A stretch of DNA of 43,054 nt from Gemmatimonadota bacterium (GCA_028873815.1 JAPPNN010000012.1:1-43054); one strand, 5' to 3'. Positions 17,192 to 27,130 are shown, counted from the stretch's first letter. A program made the numbers and translations. Notes: generated by a model not told the origin, from the letters alone.

Positions 17192-17273
17192 CAGCCCGCG
17201 GACAAAATCCCCCCGGCATTCGAGTGGCGATGCATCCGGGCCGGACGCTCGGGCGGCTTTATCCACGGACTGC
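17191..17273. repeat. Intergenic repeat copy 1 with inverted termini
   Basis: Bases 17192-17244 match 40361-40412 at all but about four positions and one indel. The unit also has inverted ends: GCAGCCCGCGGACAAA (17191-17206) against TTTATCCACGGACTGC (17258-17273), 13 of 16 paired. In a minus-strand transcript all three mismatches become G-U pairs, so the hairpin would be complete in the RNA 3' of the TonB-receptor gene. It sits in a convergent gap and may act as a bidirectional terminator or be a small mobile repeat. Confidence 0.65.
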
Positions 17274-17277
17274 CAGG

Positions 17278-19386
17278 CTAGCGAACGCTGAACTGAATCC
17301 GGAACGTGCGGCCGGGTTGGGGCAGGCCGCACTGGTCCAGGACCACGGAGTCGCCGAGATTGGCCACGCTCAGGGCGCCGTCCACCGTGCGGCCCGATCC
17401 GCCGTGCCCGGCCACGAGCACTTTCCGCGCCTCCAGGTCCAGGGTGGCACTGGCGTCCATTCGCTCGAGACCGGTGACCTCCACGTTCTGGCAATACTGA
17501 ACCCCGCGGAACCGGAGGAAGCCGCTGACGGTGACTTCCCTCGGGACAATGGCGCCCAGATTGAGCGTGCCCGAAACCGCCGGAGCGTACTCCGCCCTGT
17601 GGTCCTCTCCCGGCACCCCGGGATCCTGGATGCGGACCCGTTGCAGCGTCAGGCCACCGCCAAAGGTGAAGGCGCCCCGGGTTCCCGCGGTGAGCACCTC
17701 CAGCCCCGTGGACCGCACCTCGTCGCGGTTGACTCTCTTGAAGCGGGGCCCTTCCGTGGTCACCGTGCTGGTGCGCACGATTCCGTCCCTGAGCCTGTGG
17801 TGAAAGCCGACCATCTGCAGTCGCGTTGCGCCGGCGCTGATAGTGACCCCGGCCTCGCCAGCGACCAGGCTCTCGGGCCGGAGATCGGGATTGGGCTCGA
17901 ACCGGCCCAGAGCTCCCGAGTACAGCTCCCGTAGCGATGGGAACCGCGTGCGCCGGCTGAGCCCGGCGTGATAGAGCGCGTTTCCGCCTGCGCCCGAGCG
18001 GGTGATTCCGGTCCGCATTCCCCAATCCCAGAGAGTGCCCAGCGGCGGCTTGTCTCCCGAGCGCGGCGTGTTGGACCCGTCCACCGAGGCCCCGAGGGTC
18101 CAGCGAGTATCGCCGCTCCGGCCCTCGATGCCCCCCGCTCCGATCTCCACTTCGCCCCCGAGACTCCACAAACGCTGCTGGTATTCGAAGGTCGCGCCGG
18201 ATGCGAATGTCTCGGTGTGGCGGACGTCGGAGACGGTCAGAGCGCTGCGTACATCGGTCCCGACGTTGAACAGATGGTCTCCCAGGATGCGTCCCGTCAG
18301 GGTCGAGGTCTCGCCGGTCTCGCCGTCGACGACGGTTCGATATGCCGCGGTCGCGTACTCGTCGATCTCGGTGGTCGAGCGGTTCATGCCCAGACTGGCC
18401 TGGAGGTCGCCCTCACCTGAGCCGGTGGTGCGCCTGCCGGTGCCCCCGGACAGCGTCATGAACAGGCGCGACTGGTATGGGTAGCGCCACAGCCGGGGGT
18501 CTTCGACATGGGCCTCCGGCGGTATCCCACGCTCGATATCTGCCGCGCTGACCAGGGTCGACAGCCAGGCACCGCCGTCTCCGCGGTAGCGGGTGGAAAC
18601 GAAGCCGTCGATCAGCCGCCGGTCGGAATTGAGTCGGCGTCCGTTGGCGTCGGCAAGCAGCTCCTGGTTGAGATCCTCATCCCCGCGGGCCCCGCCCGGC
18701 AGCGTTACGCCGGGAGTGTCCCGGTACGCGCCACCGCCGCGCACGGTCCACATGGAGGCATCTCGCTCCAGCAGCGCGCCGACCGTCGCGCTGGCATTCC
18801 TTCCGCCTTCCTCATCAACGGACAGGGCTCCGACAAAGGGTGGAACGCGTGCCTCGAGCGACGTTCCCCGTCCGATGTCGAATTCGATGGCTCCGCCGAG
18901 GACGTTAGGTCCGTGGAGCATCGAGGAGAGGCCGCGCAGGAGCGTGACGTTGCGAAATGCCGTCAGGGGGATCACGGACATGTCGGTGCGGTGGTCCCAT
19001 CCCACGGTCAGGGGGATACCGTCGAGCAGGATCGCGATCTGGCGGTCCTCCGCGCCGCGCATGTCGGGCTGCGCCTCGCCGCGCGAGTTCGACCGCACCT
19101 GGATCATCGGCATCCGGCGAAGGAAGTCCTCCATGGTGGGTGCGGCGAGCACCCCGGCCGAGTCGAGGGAGACTTCGACGGCACTGGTGCCCCCGGTCGT
19201 GGTCGCCGGACGTGGCACTTCCACCCTCAGCCCGCGCACCTCCATGACAAGCGTATCGCGCGCGACCGATGTGGTGTCCTGCGCCGACGCGCCAGCCGCC
19301 GTCCCGGCCACAACCAGCACAACGGTGGCGACGACCGGCCGAACTTCGATACGGCGGACCCTACGCGGCACGCGGCCATCGATCAT
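17278..19386 (-). CDS. TonB-dependent outer-membrane receptor
   Basis: The 702-residue product has a signal peptide (VVATVVLVVAGTAAGASAQ), a short connector, a plug domain (APTMEDFLRRMPMIQVRSNSRGEAQPDMRGAEDRQIAILLDGIPLT, then LLRGLSSMLHGPNVLGGAIEF, about residues 75-185) and a 22-stranded-barrel-like remainder with TonB-receptor C-terminal features (PSLRELYSGALGRFEPNPDLRPES; RTFRIQFSVR). The plug variant PNVLGG replaces the common GSNAIGG. It would import a siderophore, vitamin or glycan using TonB energy; the ligand is not readable. The ATG at 19386 follows the transketolase stop by 10 bp, so the two are probably co-transcribed. Two cysteines (YCQNVEV, LDQCGLP) near the C-terminus may form a disulfide. 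Confidence 0.9.
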   Translation of the reverse strand: MIDGRVPRRVRRIEVRPVVATVVLVVAGTAAGASAQDTTSVARDTLVMEVRGLRVEVPRPATTTGGTSAVEVSLDSAGVLAAPTMEDFLRRMPMIQVRSNSRGEAQPDMRGAEDRQIAILLDGIPLTVGWDHRTDMSVIPLTAFRNVTLLRGLSSMLHGPNVLGGAIEFDIGRGTSLEARVPPFVGALSVDEEGGRNASATVGALLERDASMWTVRGGGAYRDTPGVTLPGGARGDEDLNQELLADANGRRLNSDRRLIDGFVSTRYRGDGGAWLSTLVSAADIERGIPPEAHVEDPRLWRYPYQSRLFMTLSGGTGRRTTGSGEGDLQASLGMNRSTTEIDEYATAAYRTVVDGETGETSTLTGRILGDHLFNVGTDVRSALTVSDVRHTETFASGATFEYQQRLWSLGGEVEIGAGGIEGRSGDTRWTLGASVDGSNTPRSGDKPPLGTLWDWGMRTGITRSGAGGNALYHAGLSRRTRFPSLRELYSGALGRFEPNPDLRPESLVAGEAGVTISAGATRLQMVGFHHRLRDGIVRTSTVTTEGPRFKRVNRDEVRSTGLEVLTAGTRGAFTFGGGLTLQRVRIQDPGVPGEDHRAEYAPAVSGTLNLGAIVPREVTVSGFLRFRGVQYCQNVEVTGLERMDASATLDLEARKVLVAGHGGSGRTVDGALSVANLGDSVVLDQCGLPQPGRTFRIQFSVR

Positions 19387-19396
19387 GTCCGTCGGT

Positions 19397-21427
19397 TCAT
19401 CCCTTCCTGAGATGCTGACGTCGAACGGCGTCGCCCACGGCTTCCACCGTGATGCCGTATTGGCGGTAGATCTCCTGAAACGGCGCCGAAGCACCAAAGC
19501 GGTCGATACCGATTGAATTGCCTCCGCTCCCCACCCATCGCTCCCATCCCATGGTACTGCCGGCCTCGACCGATACCTTCAGTACGTGGCCAGGGAGGAT
19601 GTGTTCCTGGTAGCTGGCGGGTTGCTCCGAGAACAGGTGCCAACTCGGCATGCTAACGACCCGTACGCCGATGTTTTCGTTGGCCAATTGCTCCCGCGCT
19701 TCGAGGGCAATCCCCACTTCGGATCCCGACGCGACCACGATGGCGTCGAGACTGGTACCGCCCGGAGCATCCCGCAGCACGTAGGCCCCGCGGTGAAGCT
19801 GGTCGGCTGAAGGTCTTCCCGGTCCTCTCTCGATCACGGGCACCGTCTGCCGGGTCAGTGCGAGGAACGACGGCCCCTCTCGATAGGTGAGAGCCGCGCG
19901 CCATGCTTCGGCCGTCTCGGGGCCGTCCGCCGGACGAAGATCCAGAAGGCCGGGGATCGCCCGGAGCGCGGCGAGCTGCTCTATGGGCTGGTGCGTCGGT
20001 CCGTCCTCGCCCAGACCAATGCTGTCGTGGGTGAATACGTAGGTGACGGGAAGCCCCATCAGGGCGGCGAGCCGAATCGAGGGCCGCATGTAGTCCGAGA
20101 AGATGAGAAAGGTGCCCCCGAAGGGATGGATGCCACCGTGCAGCGCCATCCCGTTCATGATCGCTCCCATCGCGTGCTCGCGGACGCCGAAGTGCACGAT
20201 CCTCCCGCCGGGATTGTCGCGGCGCAAGTCCCCGCTGCCGACGATATCGGTCTTGTTCGAACCCCCGAGATCGGCAGAACCGCCGAGCATGGTCGGCAAA
20301 GCACTTGCAGCGCCCTGCAACACCTTGCCCGAGTGGTTGCGCGTCGCGGTTGGCGGCGCCGACGACAGATCCGGCAGCGCCTGGTCCCATCCGTCGGGCA
20401 ATTCGCCCGCCATCACGGCCTCGAACTCGGAGGCAAGCCCGGGGAATTCGGCTCGGTACGCCTCGAATCGCCGCGTCCATGCCTCTTGGCGTGCCGCCCT
20501 CCCGGCCGCCGCGTGGCGCCAATGCTCCAGAGCCGCGGGCTCCACATGGAAGGGCTCCAGTGACGGGTATCCGATGTTGCGCTTGGTTGCCTCGATTTCG
20601 TCCAGGCCGAGCGGTGCGCCGTGGGTCGCCGCGGTGCCCGCCATATTGGGGCTTCCTTCGGCGATGGTGGTCCGCAGGACGATCAGTGACGGACGCCCGG
20701 TCTCGGCCTTGGCGGCCAGGAGTGCGGCATCGATGGCCTCCAGATCGGTGCCGTCCTCGACGGTCACGGTGTGCCAGCCATACCCCTCGAAGCGTCGGGA
20801 CTGGTCGGTCACGGTGGCGAGATCGGTCGCGCCCTCGATCGTGATGCGGTTGTCGTCGAAGATCCAGATCAGCTTGCCGAGTCCCTGGTGCCCCGCGATC
20901 TCGGCGGCCTCGTGGGAAATCCCCTCCATGAGGTCGCCGTCTGAGCACAGCGCATAGGTGCGGTGCCCCACGACGTCGTGGCCGGGCCGGTTGTAGCGAT
21001 TCGCGAGCCAGCGCTCGGCGAGCGCCATTCCGACCGAATTGGCGACTCCCTGGCCCAGGGGCCCGGTCGTGGTCTCGACGCCGGGCGTGTGCCCGTACTC
21101 GGGGTGGCCGGGCGTCTTGCTGTCCCACTGCCGGAAACGCCTGATGTCGTCCAGCGTCAGATCGTAACCGGTCAGGTACAGGAGACTGTAGATGAGCATG
21201 GACGCGTGGCCGGCGGAAAGTACGAACCGGTCGCGGTCCAGCCAGCCCGGGTCGCGGGGATTGTGCCGGAGGTGCCGGGTCCAGAGGGCGTAGCCGACGG
21301 GGGCCAGCGCCATGGGCGTCCCGGGATGCCCCGAGTTGGCCTCCTGGACGGCGTCCATGGCCAGTGTCTTGATGGTGTCGATTGCAAGCTGTTCGATGGT
21401 CGTGGACGTGCCCGCGGCCAGGGGCAT
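19397..21427 (-). CDS. tkt: Transketolase
   Basis: The 676-residue product is a full-length transketolase, interconverting sugar phosphates in the pentose phosphate pathway with thiamine diphosphate and Mg2+. Visible landmarks are [20 protein letters not shown] (residues ~30-49), the TPP motif [11 protein letters not shown]...[28 protein letters not shown], and the pyrimidine domain ([47 protein letters not shown]). Length matches bacterial Tkt. It lies 23 bp after leuS and 10 bp before the TonB receptor, so it is probably the middle of an operon. Confidence 0.97.
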   Translation of the reverse strand: MPLAAGTSTTIEQLAIDTIKTLAMDAVQEANSGHPGTPMALAPVGYALWTRHLRHNPRDPGWLDRDRFVLSAGHASMLIYSLLYLTGYDLTLDDIRRFRQWDSKTPGHPEYGHTPGVETTTGPLGQGVANSVGMALAERWLANRYNRPGHDVVGHRTYALCSDGDLMEGISHEAAEIAGHQGLGKLIWIFDDNRITIEGATDLATVTDQSRRFEGYGWHTVTVEDGTDLEAIDAALLAAKAETGRPSLIVLRTTIAEGSPNMAGTAATHGAPLGLDEIEATKRNIGYPSLEPFHVEPAALEHWRHAAAGRAARQEAWTRRFEAYRAEFPGLASEFEAVMAGELPDGWDQALPDLSSAPPTATRNHSGKVLQGAASALPTMLGGSADLGGSNKTDIVGSGDLRRDNPGGRIVHFGVREHAMGAIMNGMALHGGIHPFGGTFLIFSDYMRPSIRLAALMGLPVTYVFTHDSIGLGEDGPTHQPIEQLAALRAIPGLLDLRPADGPETAEAWRAALTYREGPSFLALTRQTVPVIERGPGRPSADQLHRGAYVLRDAPGGTSLDAIVVASGSEVGIALEAREQLANENIGVRVVSMPSWHLFSEQPASYQEHILPGHVLKVSVEAGSTMGWERWVGSGGNSIGIDRFGASAPFQEIYRQYGITVEAVGDAVRRQHLRKG

Positions 21428-21450
21428 GGCTCAGCCTCGCTTTTTGTTGA

Positions 21451-23964
21451 TCACTGGACTCTTGCGGCTTCCCTCGCGACGACGAAGTTCAGCAGACGAT
21501 CCCTGACGTGGATGATGCGCCGGACATCCATCCCCGCCAGGTGGCGCGCCACGTTCTCTTCGGCACGGGCAAGGGCCGCCACGGCCTCCTGGTCGGCGCC
21601 CGCCGGCGCGGCCACCGCACCACGCACCTTGCCGTTTACCTGCACCGCGATGCGGACCTGTTGCTCCACCGCCTTCGCGGGATCGAACGTCGGCCAGTTG
21701 GCGCCCTCGAAGATGCTCCCGCGGTGTCCCAGCCGCTGCCACAGCTCCTCGGCCATGTGGGGCGCGAAGGGCGCGATCAGGGGCACCAGGGGCTCGACTT
21801 CGGCACGGCAGGGAATCCGTCCGCCGGCCCGCGCCGCGTTCAGGTATTCCATCATGGCGGCGATCGCCGTGTTGTAGCGCAGTTCGGCGATCTGCCGCGT
21901 CGCCTGCTTGATCGTGCGGTGCAGCTTCCGTTCCAGGGCCGCGTCCGGGGCGCCGTCGCCAAGTTCGCCGTCGCGCGGCACGACCGACTCCCAGAGCCGG
22001 TGAAGGAAGCCGTGCGGGCCGGAGATGCCCCGATCCTGATAGTCGCCACCGGCCATGAAGGGCCCCAGGAACATGAGGTACAGGCGGAACGTATCGGCGC
22101 CGAACCGTTCGATGATCGGGTCGGGCACGATGACGTTGCCCTTGCTCTTGGACATCTTGGCGCCTTCCCGGATGATCAACCCGTGGGCGCGGAACTGGTC
22201 GTAGGGCTCCTCGAAGTCGAGCCACCCCATGTCGTGCAGGGCCATGACGACAAAGCGGGAATAGAGCAGATGGAGCACGGCGTGCTCGTTGCCGCCGATG
22301 TAGGTGTCGACGGGCAGCCAGCGCCGGGTGATGTCCGGATCGAAGGGCCGGTCGTCGAAATCGGTGGACGGGTATCGGAGGAAGTACCAGCCGCTGTCCA
22401 GGAAGGTGTCCGACACGTCCGTCTCCCGGGTGGCGTCCCGGCCGCACTGCGGACAGGATACCTCGTACCAGTCACGCACCCTCGCCAGCGGGCTGACGCC
22501 CGACTCGTCGGGACGGAAATCGTCTATCCTGGGCAGTACGACGGGAAGATCCTCTTCGGGAACCGGCACGGGCCCGCACTCGTCGCAGTGGATGATCGGG
22601 ATGGGTGGACCCCAGTACCTCTGGCGCGATATGCACCAGTCGTGCAGGCGGTAGTTGACCTGGGCCTCGGCGAGTCCTTGAGCCGCCAGGTCGGACGTGA
22701 TGGCCGCCTTCGCTTCGGAGGGCCGCATGCCGTCGTAGTGGCCCGAATTCACCAGCGTGCCGCGCGGGAACTCGTACGCGATCTCGAGCGGTGTATCGGC
22801 GTCGTCTCCGTCGTCGGCGACTACCCTTACGATGGGGAGATCATACGCGGTCGCAAAATCGAAGTCTCGTTCGTCGTGGCCGGGAACAGCCATGATCGCG
22901 CCGGTCCCGTAGCCCATCAGCACATAGTCGGCGATCCATACGGGCACGGGCTTGCGGGTCGCGGGATTCAGGCAATAGCCGCCGGTGAATACCCCCGTCT
23001 TGTGCTTCTCGATCTTCTGGCGCGCCACCAGGTCCATCGCCTGGGTGCGCGACCGGTAGGCGTTCACGCGGTCCCGGCAATCGTCCGACGTGACCGAGTC
23101 CACCATCGGGTGCTCGGGGGCCAGGACCATGTAGGTGGCGCCGAACACCGTATCCGGCCGCGTGGTGAATACGGGGATGAGGGGCCGTTCGCCGCTGTCG
23201 GGGTCGCCACCGCCGCTGGCTCCGCCTGCGCCAAGGACCGGAAACCTGAGTTCCGCGCCCTGTGACCGCCGGATCCAGGCTCGCTGGGCCTTGCGCGTGG
23301 TATCGGACCAATCCAGGCCGGGAAGATTGTCCAGCAGGCGTCCCGCGTACCTGGTGATCTTCAGGAACCACTGGCGGATGAAGCGCTGCTCCACCGGCGT
23401 GCCGCATCGTTCGCACGCGCCGACCACGACCTGCTCGTTTGCCAGCACCGTCATGTCGGAGGGGCACCAGTTGACCGGCGCCTCCTTCTGCTCGGCGAGG
23501 CCGTGCTTGAAGAACTGCAGGAACAGCCACTGGGTCCACTTGTAGTACTCCGGCGCGGTGGTGTCGACGGTGTGATCCCAATCGAACATCCCGCCCATCC
23601 GCCGGAGCTGCCGCGTGAAGTTGGCCACGTTGGCCGGAATGAGGTCCATGGGGTGGACGCCGGCCTTCAGGGCGAAGTTCTCCGAGTGGATTCCGAACGC
23701 GTCGAAGCCGATCGGCTCGAACACGTCGTGACCCTGCAGGCGCTTGAAGCGTCCGTGCACGTCCGCGCCGGTGAAGGCGTAGATGTTCCCGACGTGCAGC
23801 CCCTCGGCCGAAGGGTACGGGAACATCATCAGGTTGAAAAACGGCCGCTCCGCGGTGCGCAGTCGCTCCAGCGTAAAGGAGTTGGTTCCGTCACGATCCC
23901 ATTTGGCCTGCCACCTGCTCTCAAGGGTGGCGGGATCGTATGTCCTGTGGGCTTCCGTGGACAT
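21451..23964 (-). CDS. leuS: Leucyl-tRNA synthetase
   Basis: The 837-residue class I synthetase charges tRNA-Leu. It shows the HIGH-type motif HVGN (residues 57-60), KMSKS at 603-607 (EGAKMSKSKGNVI), Cys-containing zinc-type clusters (CERCG; CDECG; CPQCG), and an editing (CP1) domain with the threonine-rich FTTRPDTVFGATYMVLAPEHP and the VPGHDERD motif. Length is normal for bacterial LeuRS. ATG 23964 begins the conserved YDPATLESRWQAKWD; no strong ribosome-binding site is seen. The gene is upstream of tkt. Confidence 0.97.
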   Translation of the reverse strand: MSTEAHRTYDPATLESRWQAKWDRDGTNSFTLERLRTAERPFFNLMMFPYPSAEGLHVGNIYAFTGADVHGRFKRLQGHDVFEPIGFDAFGIHSENFALKAGVHPMDLIPANVANFTRQLRRMGGMFDWDHTVDTTAPEYYKWTQWLFLQFFKHGLAEQKEAPVNWCPSDMTVLANEQVVVGACERCGTPVEQRFIRQWFLKITRYAGRLLDNLPGLDWSDTTRKAQRAWIRRSQGAELRFPVLGAGGASGGGDPDSGERPLIPVFTTRPDTVFGATYMVLAPEHPMVDSVTSDDCRDRVNAYRSRTQAMDLVARQKIEKHKTGVFTGGYCLNPATRKPVPVWIADYVLMGYGTGAIMAVPGHDERDFDFATAYDLPIVRVVADDGDDADTPLEIAYEFPRGTLVNSGHYDGMRPSEAKAAITSDLAAQGLAEAQVNYRLHDWCISRQRYWGPPIPIIHCDECGPVPVPEEDLPVVLPRIDDFRPDESGVSPLARVRDWYEVSCPQCGRDATRETDVSDTFLDSGWYFLRYPSTDFDDRPFDPDITRRWLPVDTYIGGNEHAVLHLLYSRFVVMALHDMGWLDFEEPYDQFRAHGLIIREGAKMSKSKGNVIVPDPIIERFGADTFRLYLMFLGPFMAGGDYQDRGISGPHGFLHRLWESVVPRDGELGDGAPDAALERKLHRTIKQATRQIAELRYNTAIAAMMEYLNAARAGGRIPCRAEVEPLVPLIAPFAPHMAEELWQRLGHRGSIFEGANWPTFDPAKAVEQQVRIAVQVNGKVRGAVAAPAGADQEAVAALARAEENVARHLAGMDVRRIIHVRDRLLNFVVAREAARVQ

Positions 23965-24074
23965 ATGTCGCTGCGGTCGGAGGGTTACGTTGCCCGGTAT
24001 GCGGCCTAACCTTAAAAGCTAACAGCACATGGGGGCTTGCAGTCCGACCCCCGTTGCCCGTTGGCGGGCTCCTC
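23965..24074 (-). promoter_or_regulatory. Gap upstream of leuS
   Basis: This 110-bp gap between the aminopeptidase stop and leuS may hold a leuS promoter. The stretch around 24006-24022 (CTAACCTTAAAAGCTAA) is AT-rich and suitable, but I cannot pick a convincing -35/-10 pair, and no T-box structure is evident. Confidence 0.3.
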
Positions 24075-25214
24075 TCAGCCCGGAGGCTCCGGGAAGCTCC
24101 CCGAGGGCAGAAGCTCGAATGGATCGGCGACCGTGGAAACCCGGCTCCCGAGGTCCTCGATGGCCTCCCTGAGCGAGCCGCCGCTTCGGCCCAAATGCGC
24201 TTCGAAGTCGGGGAGGCGGTGATAGTAGCGCATCCGGCTGAGGAGGGTGGCGTTGTTCAGCGGTGTGGTGTCGAAGCCCGAGAAGGTGAACGCCCGCAGG
24301 CGGGGACGGACCTCCTCGCGGAAGAGGCGCATATGCCGAGCGAAGACCGCCTCGCGCCGCCCGAGCTTCTCGGAGGCTGTCGTGGCCGTATCGCCATACA
24401 CCCCATCGAGCTCCGCCACGAGGCCGTCGATGAACACGGAGAACCGCTGCACGTCGCGCCATCGATCGCGGGCGCGGTTGCACCAGACGGTGTCCGGACC
24501 CCCGCCCGGACGCGTACAGAAGAACTCGGCCGCGCCGGTCCTTCCCACCCAGCTGGCGAAGCTCTCGTTGAAGCGCACCTGCCCGGGAACGAAGAGGTGG
24601 TTGTGGGAGAGTTCGTGGATGATCGTCGTTACGAGTTCCACTTCGTCATACCGCACGATCGTGGAGAGCAGCGGATCCGAGAACCACCCCAGGGTGCTGA
24701 AGGCGGCAGTAGGCCGCAGGTAGGTGTCGAATCCCTCGTCCTCGAGTTTCCGTTGCTCGTCGAGCGCGTCGTCCAGCGCGAAGAACCCCCGGTAGGGGAC
24801 GTGTCCCACCACGGGGAACCACCAGGTCCGCGATTCGAGTCTGTCCCGGTAGGCGGCGGACAGGACCATCGCGAGGGTGTCGGTGTCGAGTTCCGTGTAG
24901 GTGGTATAGCTGTCGCCGACGTCCAGACCCAGCGCGTTCATCGCGAACTCGCGGGCTTCGCGCGCAAGTGTGAGCTTGCCGCGGGTTCGCTCGTCCGTGG
25001 CCGGATCCAGAATCACATCGGGAATCGGTTGGCGGGCACGCAGAATCTTCGCCTCCGCCCAGCTGGCCTTGATCACGTACATTGGCGAGCACGCCGTGCC
25101 CTGCAAGAGCACCGCAGCCAGCACGACGAGTCCGCCCACGGCCGCGAGCCGTCTTGCCCGCGGCCGCTTGCGTGCCTTCCCGTTCACGCCACGTCGGTTC
25201 ACGCCAACTGTCAC
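24075..25214 (-). CDS. Lipoprotein zinc aminopeptidase (Aminopep, DUF-type M-like)
   Basis: The 379-residue product matches the predicted aminopeptidase family PF10023: zinc-ligand motif His200-E-L-S-His204 (IIHELSHNHLF) with Glu217 of FNESFASWVG downstream, as in gluzincins. The N-terminus is basic, then a hydrophobic stretch ending LLQGTAC, a lipobox, so it is probably an inner- or outer-membrane-anchored lipoprotein. The start is unclear: several GTG codons lie in frame (25214, 25202, 25187) and no ribosome-binding site stands out. It lies 11 bp after the SPFH gene, so the two are probably translated from one mRNA. Substrate is unknown. Confidence 0.82.
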   Translation of the reverse strand: MTVGVNRRGVNGKARKRPRARRLAAVGGLVVLAAVLLQGTACSPMYVIKASWAEAKILRARQPIPDVILDPATDERTRGKLTLAREAREFAMNALGLDVGDSYTTYTELDTDTLAMVLSAAYRDRLESRTWWFPVVGHVPYRGFFALDDALDEQRKLEDEGFDTYLRPTAAFSTLGWFSDPLLSTIVRYDEVELVTTIIHELSHNHLFVPGQVRFNESFASWVGRTGAAEFFCTRPGGGPDTVWCNRARDRWRDVQRFSVFIDGLVAELDGVYGDTATTASEKLGRREAVFARHMRLFREEVRPRLRAFTFSGFDTTPLNNATLLSRMRYYHRLPDFEAHLGRSGGSLREAIEDLGSRVSTVADPFELLPSGSFPEPPG

Positions 25215-25225
25215 GACCGGCAGCG

Positions 25226-26113
25226 CTACCTTCCGCCGCCCAGGTTCCGGATAAGCGGTATCCCGCCCTCGGTGGGAACGTATACCAGCGATCCCTCGGG
25301 CATCTGTGCCAGCTGCTGGATGTAGAAGAAGGTCAGGTATTCCTGCGACAGACCCTGCGTGATGATCCGCTGGGCCTCCGCGATTCCCTTGGCCTCCTCG
25401 GCCTGCTGCCGCGCCTGCTCCTGGATGATCTGCGTCTGGAACTCCTCGGCGGCGACCTGCTGCTCGCGTTCCAGCTTCTGCTCGATCGCCTCGCGCACCC
25501 TGGGCGGCGCCTGGATGTCGCGCACGAAGACGTCCACGACCTCGATCCGGTCGCCCGCCTTGGCCTGGATCTCCTCCTTCATGCTGCTTGCGACCTCGCG
25601 ACGGTCAGGAGAGAAGATCTCGTTGATGGACTTGGTGGCCACGGCGTCGCGCACACCGTTGCGGACAGCGTTGAGCACGATGCTGCGCTTGATCTGGTTC
25701 TCCGTACCGATCCGCTGATAGAGGTCGGGCGCATTGCCGCCGTTGATCTCGAAGAGGATCGACACCTCCAGTGCGACATTAAGCTGCTCCGATGTCTGGG
25801 CCTCGATCTGCTCGACACCGCCCTGCGCCGGGAAGGACTGCTCGCGGACGGACATGCGTTCCACGGAAGCGAACGGATTGACAACGTGCAGGCCCTGGTC
25901 CAGAGCCACGGGATCGACGTTGCCCAGGAAGTGCTTGACCCCCACTTCGCCGACGCGGATCATCACGACGGCGTTCAGAAACGTGAGACCGACTCCCACG
26001 AACATGATGACGTACCCGGCCAGCTTGGTCGGGACCTTCCCGCCGTCGCTCGGGAGGGATCGGACGATGGCCCCGATGGCGATCAGGACGATGGCGATGG
26101 CTGCGAACCCCAT
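25226..26113 (-). CDS. SPFH/prohibitin-family membrane protein
   Basis: The 295-residue product has an N-terminal hydrophobic segment (GFAAIAIVLIAIGAIV) and a second helix (GYVIMFVGVGLTFLNAVVMI, about residues 33-52). A prohibitin-like SPFH domain follows (VGEVGVKHFLGNVDPVALDQGLHVVNPFASVERMSVREQS; LNVALEVSILFEI; IRDIQAPPRVREAIEQKLE-like), then a long charged coiled coil (EQKLEREQQVAAEEFQTQIIQEQARQQAEEAKGIAEAQRIITQ). SPFH proteins form ring or cage assemblies that scaffold membrane proteases. The ATG at 26113 has AAAGGAA upstream. Its partner is likely the aminopeptidase next to it. Confidence 0.9.
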   Translation of the reverse strand: MGFAAIAIVLIAIGAIVRSLPSDGGKVPTKLAGYVIMFVGVGLTFLNAVVMIRVGEVGVKHFLGNVDPVALDQGLHVVNPFASVERMSVREQSFPAQGGVEQIEAQTSEQLNVALEVSILFEINGGNAPDLYQRIGTENQIKRSIVLNAVRNGVRDAVATKSINEIFSPDRREVASSMKEEIQAKAGDRIEVVDVFVRDIQAPPRVREAIEQKLEREQQVAAEEFQTQIIQEQARQQAEEAKGIAEAQRIITQGLSQEYLTFFYIQQLAQMPEGSLVYVPTEGGIPLIRNLGGGR

Positions 26114-26303
26114 TTTAGTGTTCCTTTCCTGGAATGGTGTGACGGGTATCCGGTGTGTTTCCTTTACAGAATATGTGTGATTCCACTACGTGTCGCGCCG
26201 TCCGGGCCGTCACCGTGACCGGCGTCGGGGATCTGCCGGGCGTCCCGTGGGTTGCCGCGCGGCACCCGCCGGGCATGCAGACGCGAACCAGGGAGGCCAT
26301 CAA
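26114..26303. promoter_or_regulatory. Divergent region between SPFH and SDR genes
   Basis: This 190-bp gap between divergent genes should contain both promoters. AGGAAAGGA lies near the SPFH start and GGGAGG (26291-26296) precedes the SDR start by 7-8 nt. The centre (26158-26185) is AT-rich with AGAATATGTGTG; no clear consensus hexamer pair is identified. Confidence 0.4.
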
Positions 26304-27071
26304 ATGAGAACCGCGGCGTCGGAACATCGTCTGGAAGGGAAGGTGGCGATCGTCACCGGGGCTTCGTCCGGGATCGGCCGGGCGGTCGCCCATGCATTGG
26401 CGCGGGAGGGTGCCGCGGTCGTGCTCGCGGCCCGGCGCATCGAGCGTCTCGAGGCGGATGTCCGCGAGTTGAGCGGCGCCGGAGCCCGAGCCCTCGCCGT
26501 CGCCGCCGACGTGACGCGGATGGACGACATGCATGCCGTCGCGGACGCGGCCGGCACGGCCTTCGGGCGGATCGACATCCTGGTGAACAGTGCGGGGATC
26601 ATGCCCCTGTCTCCGTTTGCGGAGGGCCGCGTGCCGGACTGGACCCGCATGGTGGATGTCAACGTCAACGGCGTGCTGCACGGGATCGGGGCGGTGCTCC
26701 CGGTCATGCTGGAGCAGGGAACGGGCCACATCGTCAACATCGGGTCCGTGGCCGGCCGTCGGCCCTTCCCGGGTGGAACCGTGTACTGTGCCAGCAAGTT
26801 TGCCGTGCGCTGCATTTCGTGGGGTCTCCACCTGGAGCTGGGTGCCAGCCACGGCATTCGCTCCACGGACATCCAGCCGGGGTATGCCGAGACCGAGCTG
26901 ATCGAAACCCTTCCGGACGCCGCAGCTCGCGAGGCCTGGAATGAACGATGGGCCGGGAAGAAGCCGCTGGAGGCGGAAGATGTTGCGCAGGCAGTGCTGT
27001 ACGCCGTGACGACACCGCCGCACGTTTCGGTCAGCGAGGTGCTGGTGCGGCCGCTGGACCAGCCGACCTAG
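26304..27071 (+). CDS. Short-chain dehydrogenase/reductase
   Basis: The 255-residue product is a classical SDR with cofactor motif TGASSGIG (residues ~18-25), ADVT, the NNAG-like NSAG, catalytic serine in NIGSVAGRR and YCASK with catalytic Tyr and Lys. An arginine pair after the glycine motif (LAARRIERL) suggests NADPH preference. The ATG at 26304 has GGGAGG at good spacing. The substrate is unknown; these enzymes act on ketones or alcohols. It stands alone between a divergent and a convergent neighbour. Confidence 0.92.
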   Translation: MRTAASEHRLEGKVAIVTGASSGIGRAVAHALAREGAAVVLAARRIERLEADVRELSGAGARALAVAADVTRMDDMHAVADAAGTAFGRIDILVNSAGIMPLSPFAEGRVPDWTRMVDVNVNGVLHGIGAVLPVMLEQGTGHIVNIGSVAGRRPFPGGTVYCASKFAVRCISWGLHLELGASHGIRSTDIQPGYAETELIETLPDAAAREAWNERWAGKKPLEAEDVAQAVLYAVTTPPHVSVSEVLVRPLDQPT

Positions 27072-27130
27072 GCGCGTTTGCTTACGCCGAGTGGCCGCTG
27101 GCGGGCAGCGTCCGGGGCACCCTCCCAAGT

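Noticed and set aside
21508..23265. A 585-codon open frame antisense to leuS
   Set aside because: Shadow of leuS with no family motifs.
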